A DNA stretch of 64,000 bases from Gammaproteobacteria bacterium (GTDB taxonomy: Bacteria; Pseudomonadota; Gammaproteobacteria; Nevskiales; Nevskiaceae), in contig JAHZLQ010000042.1 of NCBI GenBank assembly GCA_022599775.1, positions 109,491 to 173,490 of the forward strand. Reading direction: 5' to 3'. Below are positions 17,388 to 24,616 of the stretch, piece after piece. The notes under the pieces were generated by a model. It did no database searches. It was not told the DNA's origin and worked only from the letters and a program-made list of their open reading frames with translations. The translations under genes and the position numbers were made by a program. How positions within the stretch are numbered: position 1 is the first letter of the stretch; every line of letters starts with the position of its first letter.

Positions 17388-18256
17388 GCGCCGCCGTCCA
17401 CACGCGTGAGCTGAGCATCGCCGCGCCCGGTGCCGAGCTGGTGGCGCGCCTGTTCGAACCGGAGACCGGCGCGACGGGGCTGCCGGTGCTGTTGTGCGGC
17501 GCGACCGGTGTGCGCCAGCGCTTCTATACGGCATTCGCCGAATGGCTTTGCGAGCAGGGCCATCCGGTGATGAGCTTTGACTATCGCGGCATCGGCGATT
17601 CGCTGCACGGCGTGTCGGTGCGCAACAGCCGGGTCCGCAAGCAGGATTGGGGCGAACTCGACATGCCGGCCGCCTTGGACACGCTGTTGACCGAAACCGG
17701 TGTCGGGCAGGCCGTTCTTCTGGGGCACAGCGCCGGTGGACAGTTGGTCGGACTGATGCCGAATCACGCTCGACTGGCAGGTGTGGTCGCGGTGTCCGGA
17801 TCGTCCGGCTACGTCGCGAATCTGTATCCGCGCACGCGCTGGGCGGCGCGCCTGCTGTTCGGTCTGTACATGCCCATGACCGGTGCCCTGTTGGGTTACG
17901 TGCCGGCGCGGATCATCGGCTGGGGCGAGGATCTGCCCCGTGGCGTGGCGCGGCAATGGGGGTACTGGTGCAGCAGTCCCGGTTATGTCGAAAATGATTT
18001 CGGGAAGTCGATCGCGCAGCACTACTACGCCGAGATTCAGGGGCCGATCGTCGCGCTCAATGCGAGCGACGACCCCATCGCCACACCGGCGAATATCGAC
18101 GATCTGCTGCGACTGTTCCCGAACGCGCCGCAGACCAAGCGTTCCTTGCAGCCGCATCGTTTCGGTCTGGCGCGCATTGGTCATATCGACATGTTCCGGC
18201 GGCGCTGTTCGGTGCTCTGGCCGGAGGTGCTGGCGGCGATCAGAACCTTCGCCTAA
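17384..18256 (+). CDS. alpha/beta hydrolase (COG4757-like)
   Basis: 290 residues. MSFDYRGIGDSL, the nucleophile elbow GHSAGGQL and the acid/histidine segment (NASDDPIATP and RIGHIDMF) make a full catalytic triad plausible. No signal peptide, so cytoplasmic. Co-transcribed with the HxlR regulator through an ATGA overlap. The substrate is unknown; the pairing suggests an inducible detoxification or ester-cleavage role (inference). Confidence 0.82.
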   Translation: MSAAVHTRELSIAAPGAELVARLFEPETGATGLPVLLCGATGVRQRFYTAFAEWLCEQGHPVMSFDYRGIGDSLHGVSVRNSRVRKQDWGELDMPAALDTLLTETGVGQAVLLGHSAGGQLVGLMPNHARLAGVVAVSGSSGYVANLYPRTRWAARLLFGLYMPMTGALLGYVPARIIGWGEDLPRGVARQWGYWCSSPGYVENDFGKSIAQHYYAEIQGPIVALNASDDPIATPANIDDLLRLFPNAPQTKRSLQPHRFGLARIGHIDMFRRRCSVLWPEVLAAIRTFA

Positions 18257-18389
18257 ACCGGGCCGACAAAGAACGATACGGGCGAGATGGACGTGATACG
18301 GGAATGAGACGGTCGCAGCCGGTGCGTGGACGCGACACACCGATGCTGCCACCCTTGGGCGCATTGCCTATCCAGACTGGAGCCCCCGT

Positions 18390-19118
18390 ATGCGTCGCCT
18401 GCCCATCCTGTTGTTGCCGCTGGTTCTCGCCGCCTGTGCGGACTCCGATTGGCAGGCCAGTTCCGGCCGCATACTCGACGCGATCCAGACCCAGCAGGGC
18501 AGCGGTCAGCTTAGCCAGAGTGACATCCTGTCCGGTCTGCGCGAGGCCCTGGCGCAGGGTACGACCACGGCGATCAACCAGCTCGGCACCGCCAATGGTT
18601 TCTGGAAGGACGGCGAAGTCCGGATTCCCTTGCCGGCGGCGCTCGCCAAATACGAAAGCACCGCACGTCAGTTCGGTTACGGGCCCAAGCTCGACGAATT
18701 CCAGCTCACCCTGAATCGCGCCGCCGAGCAGGCCGTGCCGCAGGTGGCGTCGATCTTCGGCAATGCCGTGGGCAAGATGACGGTGGCGGATGCGCGTTCG
18801 ATCCTGCAGGGCAGCGACGACGCGGCCACGCAGTACTTTCGCAGGACCGCCGGTACCGAGCTTTACAGCAAGATCAATCCGATCGTGAAATCCGCGACGG
18901 CCAAGGTCGGCGTGACCCAGCAGTACAAGCAGCTCGTCGGTTCGCTGGGGCCGGTCTTGCAGATGGGCGGCATTACCGCGACCGATCTCGACGACTATGT
19001 CACCAATAAGGCGCTCGACGGACTGTTCCTGAAGATCGCGGACGAGGAGCAGCGCATTCGCGAGAATCCGGCCGCGCGCACCACGGACATCCTGAGACGC
19101 GTGTTCGGTGGCGGCTGA
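18390..19118 (+). CDS. DUF4197 lipoprotein
   Basis: 242 residues with a lipoprotein signal (LPILLLPLVLAAC, lipobox cysteine at 16) and the DUF4197 body: SDILSGLREALAQGTTTAINQLG, a phenylalanine/glycine-rich middle and VTNKALDGLFLKIADEEQRIRENP at the end. The family has unknown function and is common in Gram-negative envelopes. Free-standing gene. Confidence 0.85.
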   Translation: MRRLPILLLPLVLAACADSDWQASSGRILDAIQTQQGSGQLSQSDILSGLREALAQGTTTAINQLGTANGFWKDGEVRIPLPAALAKYESTARQFGYGPKLDEFQLTLNRAAEQAVPQVASIFGNAVGKMTVADARSILQGSDDAATQYFRRTAGTELYSKINPIVKSATAKVGVTQQYKQLVGSLGPVLQMGGITATDLDDYVTNKALDGLFLKIADEEQRIRENPAARTTDILRRVFGGG

Positions 19119-19129
19119 GTTCCCGACCC

Positions 19130-19173
19130 TCGTCACTCCGGACAGGCCGCAGGCCTGATCCGGAGTCCATGCG
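19130..19173. repeat. REP-like palindromic repeat, copy 2
   Basis: Inverted relative to copy 1 at 8691. Outer stem ACTCCG (19135-19140)/CGGAGT (19161-19166), inner stem CAGGCC (19143-19148)/GGCCTG (19152-19157). It lies 12 bp after the DUF4197 stop. Stem differences from copy 1 are A-T pairs replaced by G-C pairs on both sides. Confidence 0.75.
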
Positions 19174-19231
19174 AGGTCTGATGAGCCCGTCCGGCACGGC
19201 GGCCTGACGCCGCGCGAGCAGCCGGCACCAA

Positions 19232-19262
19232 GAAAAATGCCTCCCCGGCGAGGGGAGGCATT
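19232..19262 (-). terminator. rho-independent terminator of the ompA-like gene
   Basis: Read leftward, AATGCCTCCCC pairs with GGGGAGGCATT around a 5-nt loop and is followed by a T run (five A on the plus strand at 19233-19237). A second hairpin, GGCCCG/CGGGCC at 19270-19289, lies between it and the stop codon. Confidence 0.82.
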
Positions 19263-19292
19263 CGAGTAAGGCCCGTTGCTTGCCGGGCCGTT

Positions 19293-20483
19293 CTAGCGAT
19301 CCGAAGCGGTGACCTTGAGCTGGACCCGACGGTTGAGCTCGCGGCCTTCGTCGGTGGTGTTGTCGGCCACCGGCATGGTTTCGCCGTAGCCCACCGTGCT
19401 CATGCGGCCGCCGTCCACACCTCGCTCGATCAGATATCGCTTGACCGATGCGGCGCGCGCTTCGGACAGCGCCTGGTTATAGGTATCCGAACCCTTGCTG
19501 TCGGTATGACCTTCAAGCTCGATCTTGATGTCCGAACGCTTGGTCAATGCGCCGGCTACCTGATCGAGCAGGGTCTTGGCATTGAGGGTGAGACGATCTT
19601 CGTCGAATTCGAAGTTGACGCCCTGCAGCACCATCGTGTCGCCCAGCACGCAGCCTTCCAGCGTGAACTGCTGGCCGGCGGTCGGCGGTTCGCAGGGCGG
19701 CGGCGGTGGAGGCGGAGGCGGCTCGACCGGCTCGACCACGCGTACCGGCTCGGGCGGAGGCGGTGGCGCCGGCGGCGCTTCGGGTTCGCGCCTGCCGAAG
19801 TAGTAGCGCAGGCTCAACATCGTGGTTTCGGCGTCGTAATCGAAGTGGACACGGGATACCGGGGTGTCGTCGACGAGGTTGTACTCGCCTTCCTCGCCCC
19901 AGACGCGGCGATAGTCGATCGACAGCGTCCATTGCGGACTCAGGTCGAAGCCGAGGCCGGCGCCGAGCTGATAGGCGAACACCGCGTCGGAATCGTCATT
20001 GAGCTCGTCACCGTCATAGCCGAAGTCCTTGGCTTCGACATACAGGCCACCGACACCGCCGCCCAGATAAGGGTGGAAGAAGCGCGAGGGGAACAGGTCC
20101 CACCACAGATTGGCAAACAGCGAACTCGCGACTTCCTTGCCATTGACCACGTCGGCTTCGCCGCCACCCAGCCCGAGCAGGCCAGACGGAAGGAAGGCGC
20201 CATCGACATCATTCGTGCGATAGGCGATCGACAGCTCCGGGCGCAGCCCGTTTGCGAACGAGTACCCGAACAGCAGGCCGCCCATCCAGTCATCGTCGTA
20301 GTCCACATCCGCGATCGTAGTCCCGTTTTCGACCAGGGGACGATCTTCGTTGTAGTAGAGCCTCATGTCCTGGTCGTCCAGGTAATTGATGCCGGCTTCC
20401 ACGCCGAAGTAGTAGCCTTCGCCTGCCTGCGCACCAAGCGGTAGTGCAGCGGCCAGTAAGCAACCGAGTTTCCAGTATTTCAT
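19293..20483 (-). CDS. OmpA family outer membrane protein with proline-rich linker
   Basis: 396 residues. Signal peptide MKYWKLGCLLAAALPLGAQA, an eight-strand beta-barrel domain (about 22-245, ending in LSLRYYFGRR), a proline-rich linker with two long proline runs, and a C-terminal peptidoglycan-binding OmpA domain (FEFDEDRLTLNAKTLLDQVA, LEGHTDSKGSDTYNQALSEARA, GYGETMPVADN, GRELNRRVQL). The frame runs upstream to 20762, but the signal peptide and a purine-rich ribosome-binding site fix the ATG at 20483. It anchors the outer membrane to the cell wall. Confidence 0.93.
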   Translation of the reverse strand: MKYWKLGCLLAAALPLGAQAGEGYYFGVEAGINYLDDQDMRLYYNEDRPLVENGTTIADVDYDDDWMGGLLFGYSFANGLRPELSIAYRTNDVDGAFLPSGLLGLGGGEADVVNGKEVASSLFANLWWDLFPSRFFHPYLGGGVGGLYVEAKDFGYDGDELNDDSDAVFAYQLGAGLGFDLSPQWTLSIDYRRVWGEEGEYNLVDDTPVSRVHFDYDAETTMLSLRYYFGRREPEAPPAPPPPPEPVRVVEPVEPPPPPPPPPCEPPTAGQQFTLEGCVLGDTMVLQGVNFEFDEDRLTLNAKTLLDQVAGALTKRSDIKIELEGHTDSKGSDTYNQALSEARAASVKRYLIERGVDGGRMSTVGYGETMPVADNTTDEGRELNRRVQLKVTASDR

Positions 20484-20650
20484 TGCGCCCTCTTCCCTGA
20501 CTTTTTTGATCGGGTCTTCGTAGAGTAAACCGAATTGGAAGCACATGAACCACCCGAAATGACGAGGTTGCTCATGGATTGGACTTCCCGTGCGCTCGCG
20601 GAGCCTTTGGAATCGAAACCTACGCGCTGCTGAGCGCTGTCGTGCCGGCT

Positions 20651-21001
20651 TCAGAGGATGTCCAGCACGTTCTCCGGGGGCCTGCCGATGGCCGCCTTGC
20701 CGTTGTAGACCAGCACCGGGCGTTCGATCAGCCGCGGGTGTTCGGCCAGTACCGCCAGCCACTGCGCGTCGCTGTAGCCATTGTCACGCGACAGACCCAG
20801 CTCGCCGAACAGCGCTTCCTGAGTGCATATCAGCTGCAATGGCGAGATGTCCAGCAAATCGCAGATTTCGGCGAGTTCGGCCGCTGTCGGCTGCTGCTGG
20901 AGATATTCGACGATGTCGACGTCGATGCCGCGCGCCTGGATCAGTTCCAGGGTCTGTCGGGACTTGCTGCAGCGTGGGTTGTGAAGAATCAGATTGCGCA
21001 T
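20651..21001 (-). CDS. ArsC/Spx-family thioredoxin-fold protein (YfgD-like)
   Basis: 116 residues. HNPRCSKSRQTLEL carries the single catalytic cysteine, and ERPVLVYNGKAAIGRPPENVLDIL is the C-terminal signature. It resembles E. coli YfgD more than plasmid ArsC, so arsenate reduction is not assured. The ATG at 21001 gives the family start; the frame is open 12 codons further up. No arsB or arsR is nearby. Confidence 0.88.
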   Translation of the reverse strand: MRNLILHNPRCSKSRQTLELIQARGIDVDIVEYLQQQPTAAELAEICDLLDISPLQLICTQEALFGELGLSRDNGYSDAQWLAVLAEHPRLIERPVLVYNGKAAIGRPPENVLDIL

Positions 21002-21096
21002 GGATCGGTGTGCATTTGAGCGTCGGGTGGAGCGCAAGCATAGGGGATTGGCGGAGCTATGGGCCAGGCTACAATCCGGTGTAAAAGGGAGCGGTC

Positions 21097-22071
21097 ATGG
21101 ACACAATCGGGGTGATGGACATGGGCACAATCGTGGCGGTCGTGGTCGGGGTCTTTCTGCTGGTCACTGCCTGGCGCGGCGTGGTCACGGTGCCGCAGGG
21201 CACGGAGTACACGATCGAGCGTTTCGGCCGCTATCGCGCCACCTTCGGTCCGGGCTTCCACTGGCTGGTGCCGTATGTGGATCGCATCGGCCACCGCATC
21301 AGCATGATGGAGCAGGTGTTGGACGTGCCCTCGCAGGAAGTCATCACCAAGGACAACGCCATGGTCGGGGTCGACGGCGTGGTGTTCTTCCAGGTGCTGG
21401 ACGCGCCCAAGGCGGCCTACGAGGTACACAACCTGCAGAACGCGATCCTCAATCTGACGATGACCAATCTGCGCACCGTCATGGGCTCGATGGACCTGGA
21501 TTCGCTGCTGTCCCAGCGCGATCACATCAACGCGCAGCTACTGACTGTGGTCGACGACGCCACCACGCCCTGGGGCCTCAAGGTGACACGCGTGGAGATC
21601 AAGGACATCCGGCCGCCGGCCGATCTGGTCGACGCGATGGCGCGGCAGATGAAGGCGGAGCGTCTCAAGCGGGCCTCGATACTCGAAGCCGAAGGCGCGC
21701 GCCAGTCCGCCATCCTCAAGGCCGAGGGCGAGCGTCAGGCGCAGATTCTGGCCGCCGAAGGTGAGAAACAGGAGCAGATCCTGGAAGCCGAAGGTCGCAA
21801 GGAAGCCGCGTTCCGCGACGCCGAGGCACGCGAGCGTGCGGCCGAGGCCGAAGCCAACGCGACCACGATGGTCTCGCAGGCGATCGAGAAGGGCAATATC
21901 CAGGCGATCAACTATTTCGTGGCCAACAACTACATCGAGGCGCTGCGCATGATCGCCACCAGCCCCAACGAAAAGCTGGTGCTGATGCCGCTGGAGGCGA
22001 GCAATGTGATCGGCGCCCTGGGCGGCATCACCGAATTGACCAAGAAGCTCGGTGGCGGAGGCGGGCAGTGA
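21097..22071 (+). CDS. qmcA: SPFH/band-7 protein QmcA-like
   Basis: 324 residues. One N-terminal membrane helix (about 8-28), the SPFH domain (VPQGTEYTIERFGRYRATFGPG, VDGVVFFQVLDAPKAAYEV, DSLLSQRDHINAQL), and a long Ala/Glu coiled coil (about 185-255, repeats of ILEAEGARQ). A glycine-rich tail ends the protein. It is a membrane-microdomain scaffold of the stomatin type. Translationally coupled to nfeD (GTGA overlap), the standard pairing. Three in-frame ATGs lie in the first nine codons. Confidence 0.93.
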   Translation: MDTIGVMDMGTIVAVVVGVFLLVTAWRGVVTVPQGTEYTIERFGRYRATFGPGFHWLVPYVDRIGHRISMMEQVLDVPSQEVITKDNAMVGVDGVVFFQVLDAPKAAYEVHNLQNAILNLTMTNLRTVMGSMDLDSLLSQRDHINAQLLTVVDDATTPWGLKVTRVEIKDIRPPADLVDAMARQMKAERLKRASILEAEGARQSAILKAEGERQAQILAAEGEKQEQILEAEGRKEAAFRDAEARERAAEAEANATTMVSQAIEKGNIQAINYFVANNYIEALRMIATSPNEKLVLMPLEASNVIGALGGITELTKKLGGGGGQ

Positions 22072-22502
22072 CGTTCGAGTTCTGGCATTGGCTGGCGCTG
22101 GGCTTCGCGCTGCTGGTGCTGGAGATGTTTCTGCCGACCGAGTTCATTCTGCTGTGGGTGGGCGCTGCCGCAATTGTGGTCGGCGGCGTGTCCTGGCTGG
22201 CGCCGGCCTTGGACTGGAAGCTGGAGTTCGTGCTTTGGGGCGTGCTGTCGGTGGCGGCCGTGCTGGCCTGGCGCAAGCTCAAGCCCCTGAGCTTCGTCAG
22301 CGAGCGGCCGACGCTGAATCGCCGTGGCGAATCCTATGTCGGCCGGGTGTTCACGCTGGACGAGCCGATCGTCAACGGCGTCGGCAAGCTGCGTGTCGAC
22401 GACAGCCACTGGCGCATCAGCGGGCCCGATTGTCTCGCCGGCGACACCGTCCGCGTGATCGCCGCGGACGGTGCCATCCTGCGTGTGGAGAAGCTCGACT
22501 GA
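22068..22502 (+). CDS. NfeD family protein, short form (YbbK-like partner of QmcA)
   Basis: 144 residues: two or three membrane helices in the first 70 residues (LALGFALLVLEMFLPTEFILLWVGAAAIVVGG), then an OB-fold beta domain (GRVFTLDEPIVNGVGKLRVDDSHWRISGPDCLAGDTVRVI). The protease domain of long NfeD is absent. Starts at a GTG overlapping the qmcA stop. Acts with the SPFH partner in membrane quality control (family knowledge). Confidence 0.9.
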   Translation: MTFEFWHWLALGFALLVLEMFLPTEFILLWVGAAAIVVGGVSWLAPALDWKLEFVLWGVLSVAAVLAWRKLKPLSFVSERPTLNRRGESYVGRVFTLDEPIVNGVGKLRVDDSHWRISGPDCLAGDTVRVIAADGAILRVEKLD

Positions 22503-22512
22503 ACGCGCCGGA

Positions 22513-24513
22513 TCAGAACGAAATCGACAGCCCGATGATCTGGTAGTTGTCCGAATCGAAGCAGCTGACCAGGCCGTAAAGCGTGTCGGCCATCACGAAC
22601 TGGAAGTGCGAGGGCGCCAGACAGGCCTCGTCCACCGGGTAGCTGTCGTTGGACACGATCACGCCCATCGGGTCCACTTCGGTCAGCGAATAGCTGTTGT
22701 CGATCGAGCCGGTGGAGCCGAACAGGGTGTTGCCGTTGGGCAGCGCATAGCCGTCGATACCGACCGGTCCGTCGCCGACCGTGACCGGCTCGCTGAACCA
22801 GGTCGGCTGCGTATCACCGTCCCATTCCAGGAAGCGCAGGCTGTCATCGCCGTAGAGCGACACCGCACACAGTCCGCCGACACAACGGATGCGGCGTGCA
22901 TCATTGCCGATCACGGTATCCAACTCCGCGACTTCCAGAGCCACCGGTTCTGCGATGCGGTCGGTGTAGTACAGCACGCTGCGCGGCGTTCCCAGGGTGA
23001 GCGCGAGTACCGGCCCGCCGGTGACCAGGCCAAAGGCCGACACCAGCGCATGATTGCCGAAGGCGGAGGAGGCGATGGACTCGGCGTCGCCGTAGAGTTC
23101 GGCATCCGCGTCGTACGCGATGATGCTCAAGCCGCGATCGGTGGCTGCGAGCAGTTCGTCCGCCACTGCGGTCTGCGAACCGTCCCTGCCGACCAGGGTG
23201 GCGTCGTAGTGCGCACCCTGGCTGATCGATACGCCGTTGAAGAACGTCTCGCTCTCCACGTCGTAGTTGGTCAGGGCGCCGCCAAACTCCGGAAACGAGC
23301 CCGCATACTTGAATTCGAACAGCGCCGCCGGGGTCTTGGGCCCGGGGTTCGGCCGCGAAATGCCGGCCATGCCGAAACGGCCGACGGCGTCCGGGTCCGC
23401 TTCGGGGTCGGTCCGGTCATCAAGGACCGTCTGCGTGCCCAGATCGACGATGATCGAGCCCTGCGCGCCGGTGAACACGGCGAGCAGCCGGTTCACGGCG
23501 TCCAGATAGGCGAAGACCTGACCCAGGATGTAGACCGCCTCCGGATTGCTCAGGATATTGAATGCGAACACGCCGGGCGTGAGGGTGAGCACGGGGTCAC
23601 CCTCGACACAGGCAATGCCTTCGCCCACTTCCGCGTGCAGCAGCGCGTCGCCGAGCAGGAATGGGCGCACCGTATCATTTGCATAGAACGACAGGCGCCA
23701 CGCGCCACGCTCACCCGAACCCGGCATATCGCAGCGGCTCGTCACCACCGCGTTCAGCGGCTCGGTCAGACGCGTGAACTCGCCGACTCCAACCTGGCTG
23801 AGATAGGGCGGTGGATAAGTCTGAAACCCGGCCGCGGGGGCGCCAGCGCCCCCGTCGGCGAACAGTTCGAGTGTCTCCGAAACCGCCGTCGCGCTGACCG
23901 TAAACGTCATCGGCACCTCGACCGGCGCGAGCGGAATGTCCTCGAAGCTCACCTCGGTGCCGACTGAATGCACGCCCTCGGACAGCAGCGATTCGAATCG
24001 GGCGAAGCGCACGATCGGCGTGAAGAGCGTGGTTTCGCCCAAGGCCCAGATCGACCCGTCCTGCCGGTCGACCACGGTCGTCAGCGCATCCAGCGCGGTG
24101 GCGGCGCCATCCTCCAGCGTCAGCAGGAACTCGAAGTCGAAGCTGTCGCCGTCCACGGCCTGCGAGGACAGGAACGCGACTTCGATCGGCGCGTCGAACT
24201 CCAGGCCATCCGGCCCGAATTCGTAGGCGTCCTCGACCACGAAATCGTCGAAGGCCGCATCGAGATCGGCCAAGGCGATCGGCTCGATCGTGATCTCGGT
24301 GGGCGCGCTCAGCGCACCCGCCGGAATCGTCAGGCGGACCTTGCCGTCCGCGGATTCCACTGTGCCACCGTCCGGTCCCACGTTGTTGCCGTCAGGAGGC
24401 GGCATGGATCCGCCCGTTCCACTGCCATTGCAAGCTGCAGCCAGACACAGCAGGGCCAGAAGCCCGGCCCTGATCATCCACGCAAGCGCCCGTAGCCGCC
24501 GTTCCTGTTCCAT
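22513..24513 (-). CDS. large lipoprotein with ZU5-like domain
   Basis: 666 residues. Lipobox LLALLCLAAAC, a glycine/serine linker, then a ZU5-like module (GPDGGTVESADGKVRLTIPAGALSAPTEITIEPI, about 45-130). The remainder is probably a beta-rich or propeller-like domain with repeating hydrophobic stretches and paired cysteines (RIRCVGGLCAVSL, about 565-577). I recognise no enzyme motif. The ATG at 24513 has a GGGGGA site 7 nt upstream; an extra 10 codons are open above it. It is divergent from the kinase fusion across 103 bp, so the two may share control. Confidence 0.8.
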   Translation of the reverse strand: MEQERRLRALAWMIRAGLLALLCLAAACNGSGTGGSMPPPDGNNVGPDGGTVESADGKVRLTIPAGALSAPTEITIEPIALADLDAAFDDFVVEDAYEFGPDGLEFDAPIEVAFLSSQAVDGDSFDFEFLLTLEDGAATALDALTTVVDRQDGSIWALGETTLFTPIVRFARFESLLSEGVHSVGTEVSFEDIPLAPVEVPMTFTVSATAVSETLELFADGGAGAPAAGFQTYPPPYLSQVGVGEFTRLTEPLNAVVTSRCDMPGSGERGAWRLSFYANDTVRPFLLGDALLHAEVGEGIACVEGDPVLTLTPGVFAFNILSNPEAVYILGQVFAYLDAVNRLLAVFTGAQGSIIVDLGTQTVLDDRTDPEADPDAVGRFGMAGISRPNPGPKTPAALFEFKYAGSFPEFGGALTNYDVESETFFNGVSISQGAHYDATLVGRDGSQTAVADELLAATDRGLSIIAYDADAELYGDAESIASSAFGNHALVSAFGLVTGGPVLALTLGTPRSVLYYTDRIAEPVALEVAELDTVIGNDARRIRCVGGLCAVSLYGDDSLRFLEWDGDTQPTWFSEPVTVGDGPVGIDGYALPNGNTLFGSTGSIDNSYSLTEVDPMGVIVSNDSYPVDEACLAPSHFQFVMADTLYGLVSCFDSDNYQIIGLSISF

Positions 24514-24571
24514 CTGATATTCCCCCGAGCAAACATGAACCAACGCACGCCAGCCTGCGGCCCGGGGCCGG

Positions 24572-24608
24572 TATAGTCAGGAACTCCACCGGAACTCTCT
24601 TGGAATTC
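24572..24608 (+). promoter_or_regulatory. -10 TATAGT and three 11-bp-spaced direct repeats before the kinase gene
   Basis: TATAGT at 24572-24577. Then GGAACTC at 24580-24586, GGAACTC at 24591-24597 and GGAATTC at 24602-24608, each starting exactly 11 bp after the last. Seven-base repeats with four-base spacers are the pattern of PhoB/OmpR-type winged-helix operators, and the adjacent gene encodes such a domain. The repeats cover the predicted start of the rightward transcript and lie 67-95 bp upstream of the divergent lipoprotein gene. Confidence 0.55.
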
Positions 24609-24616
24609 CGCTTGCC

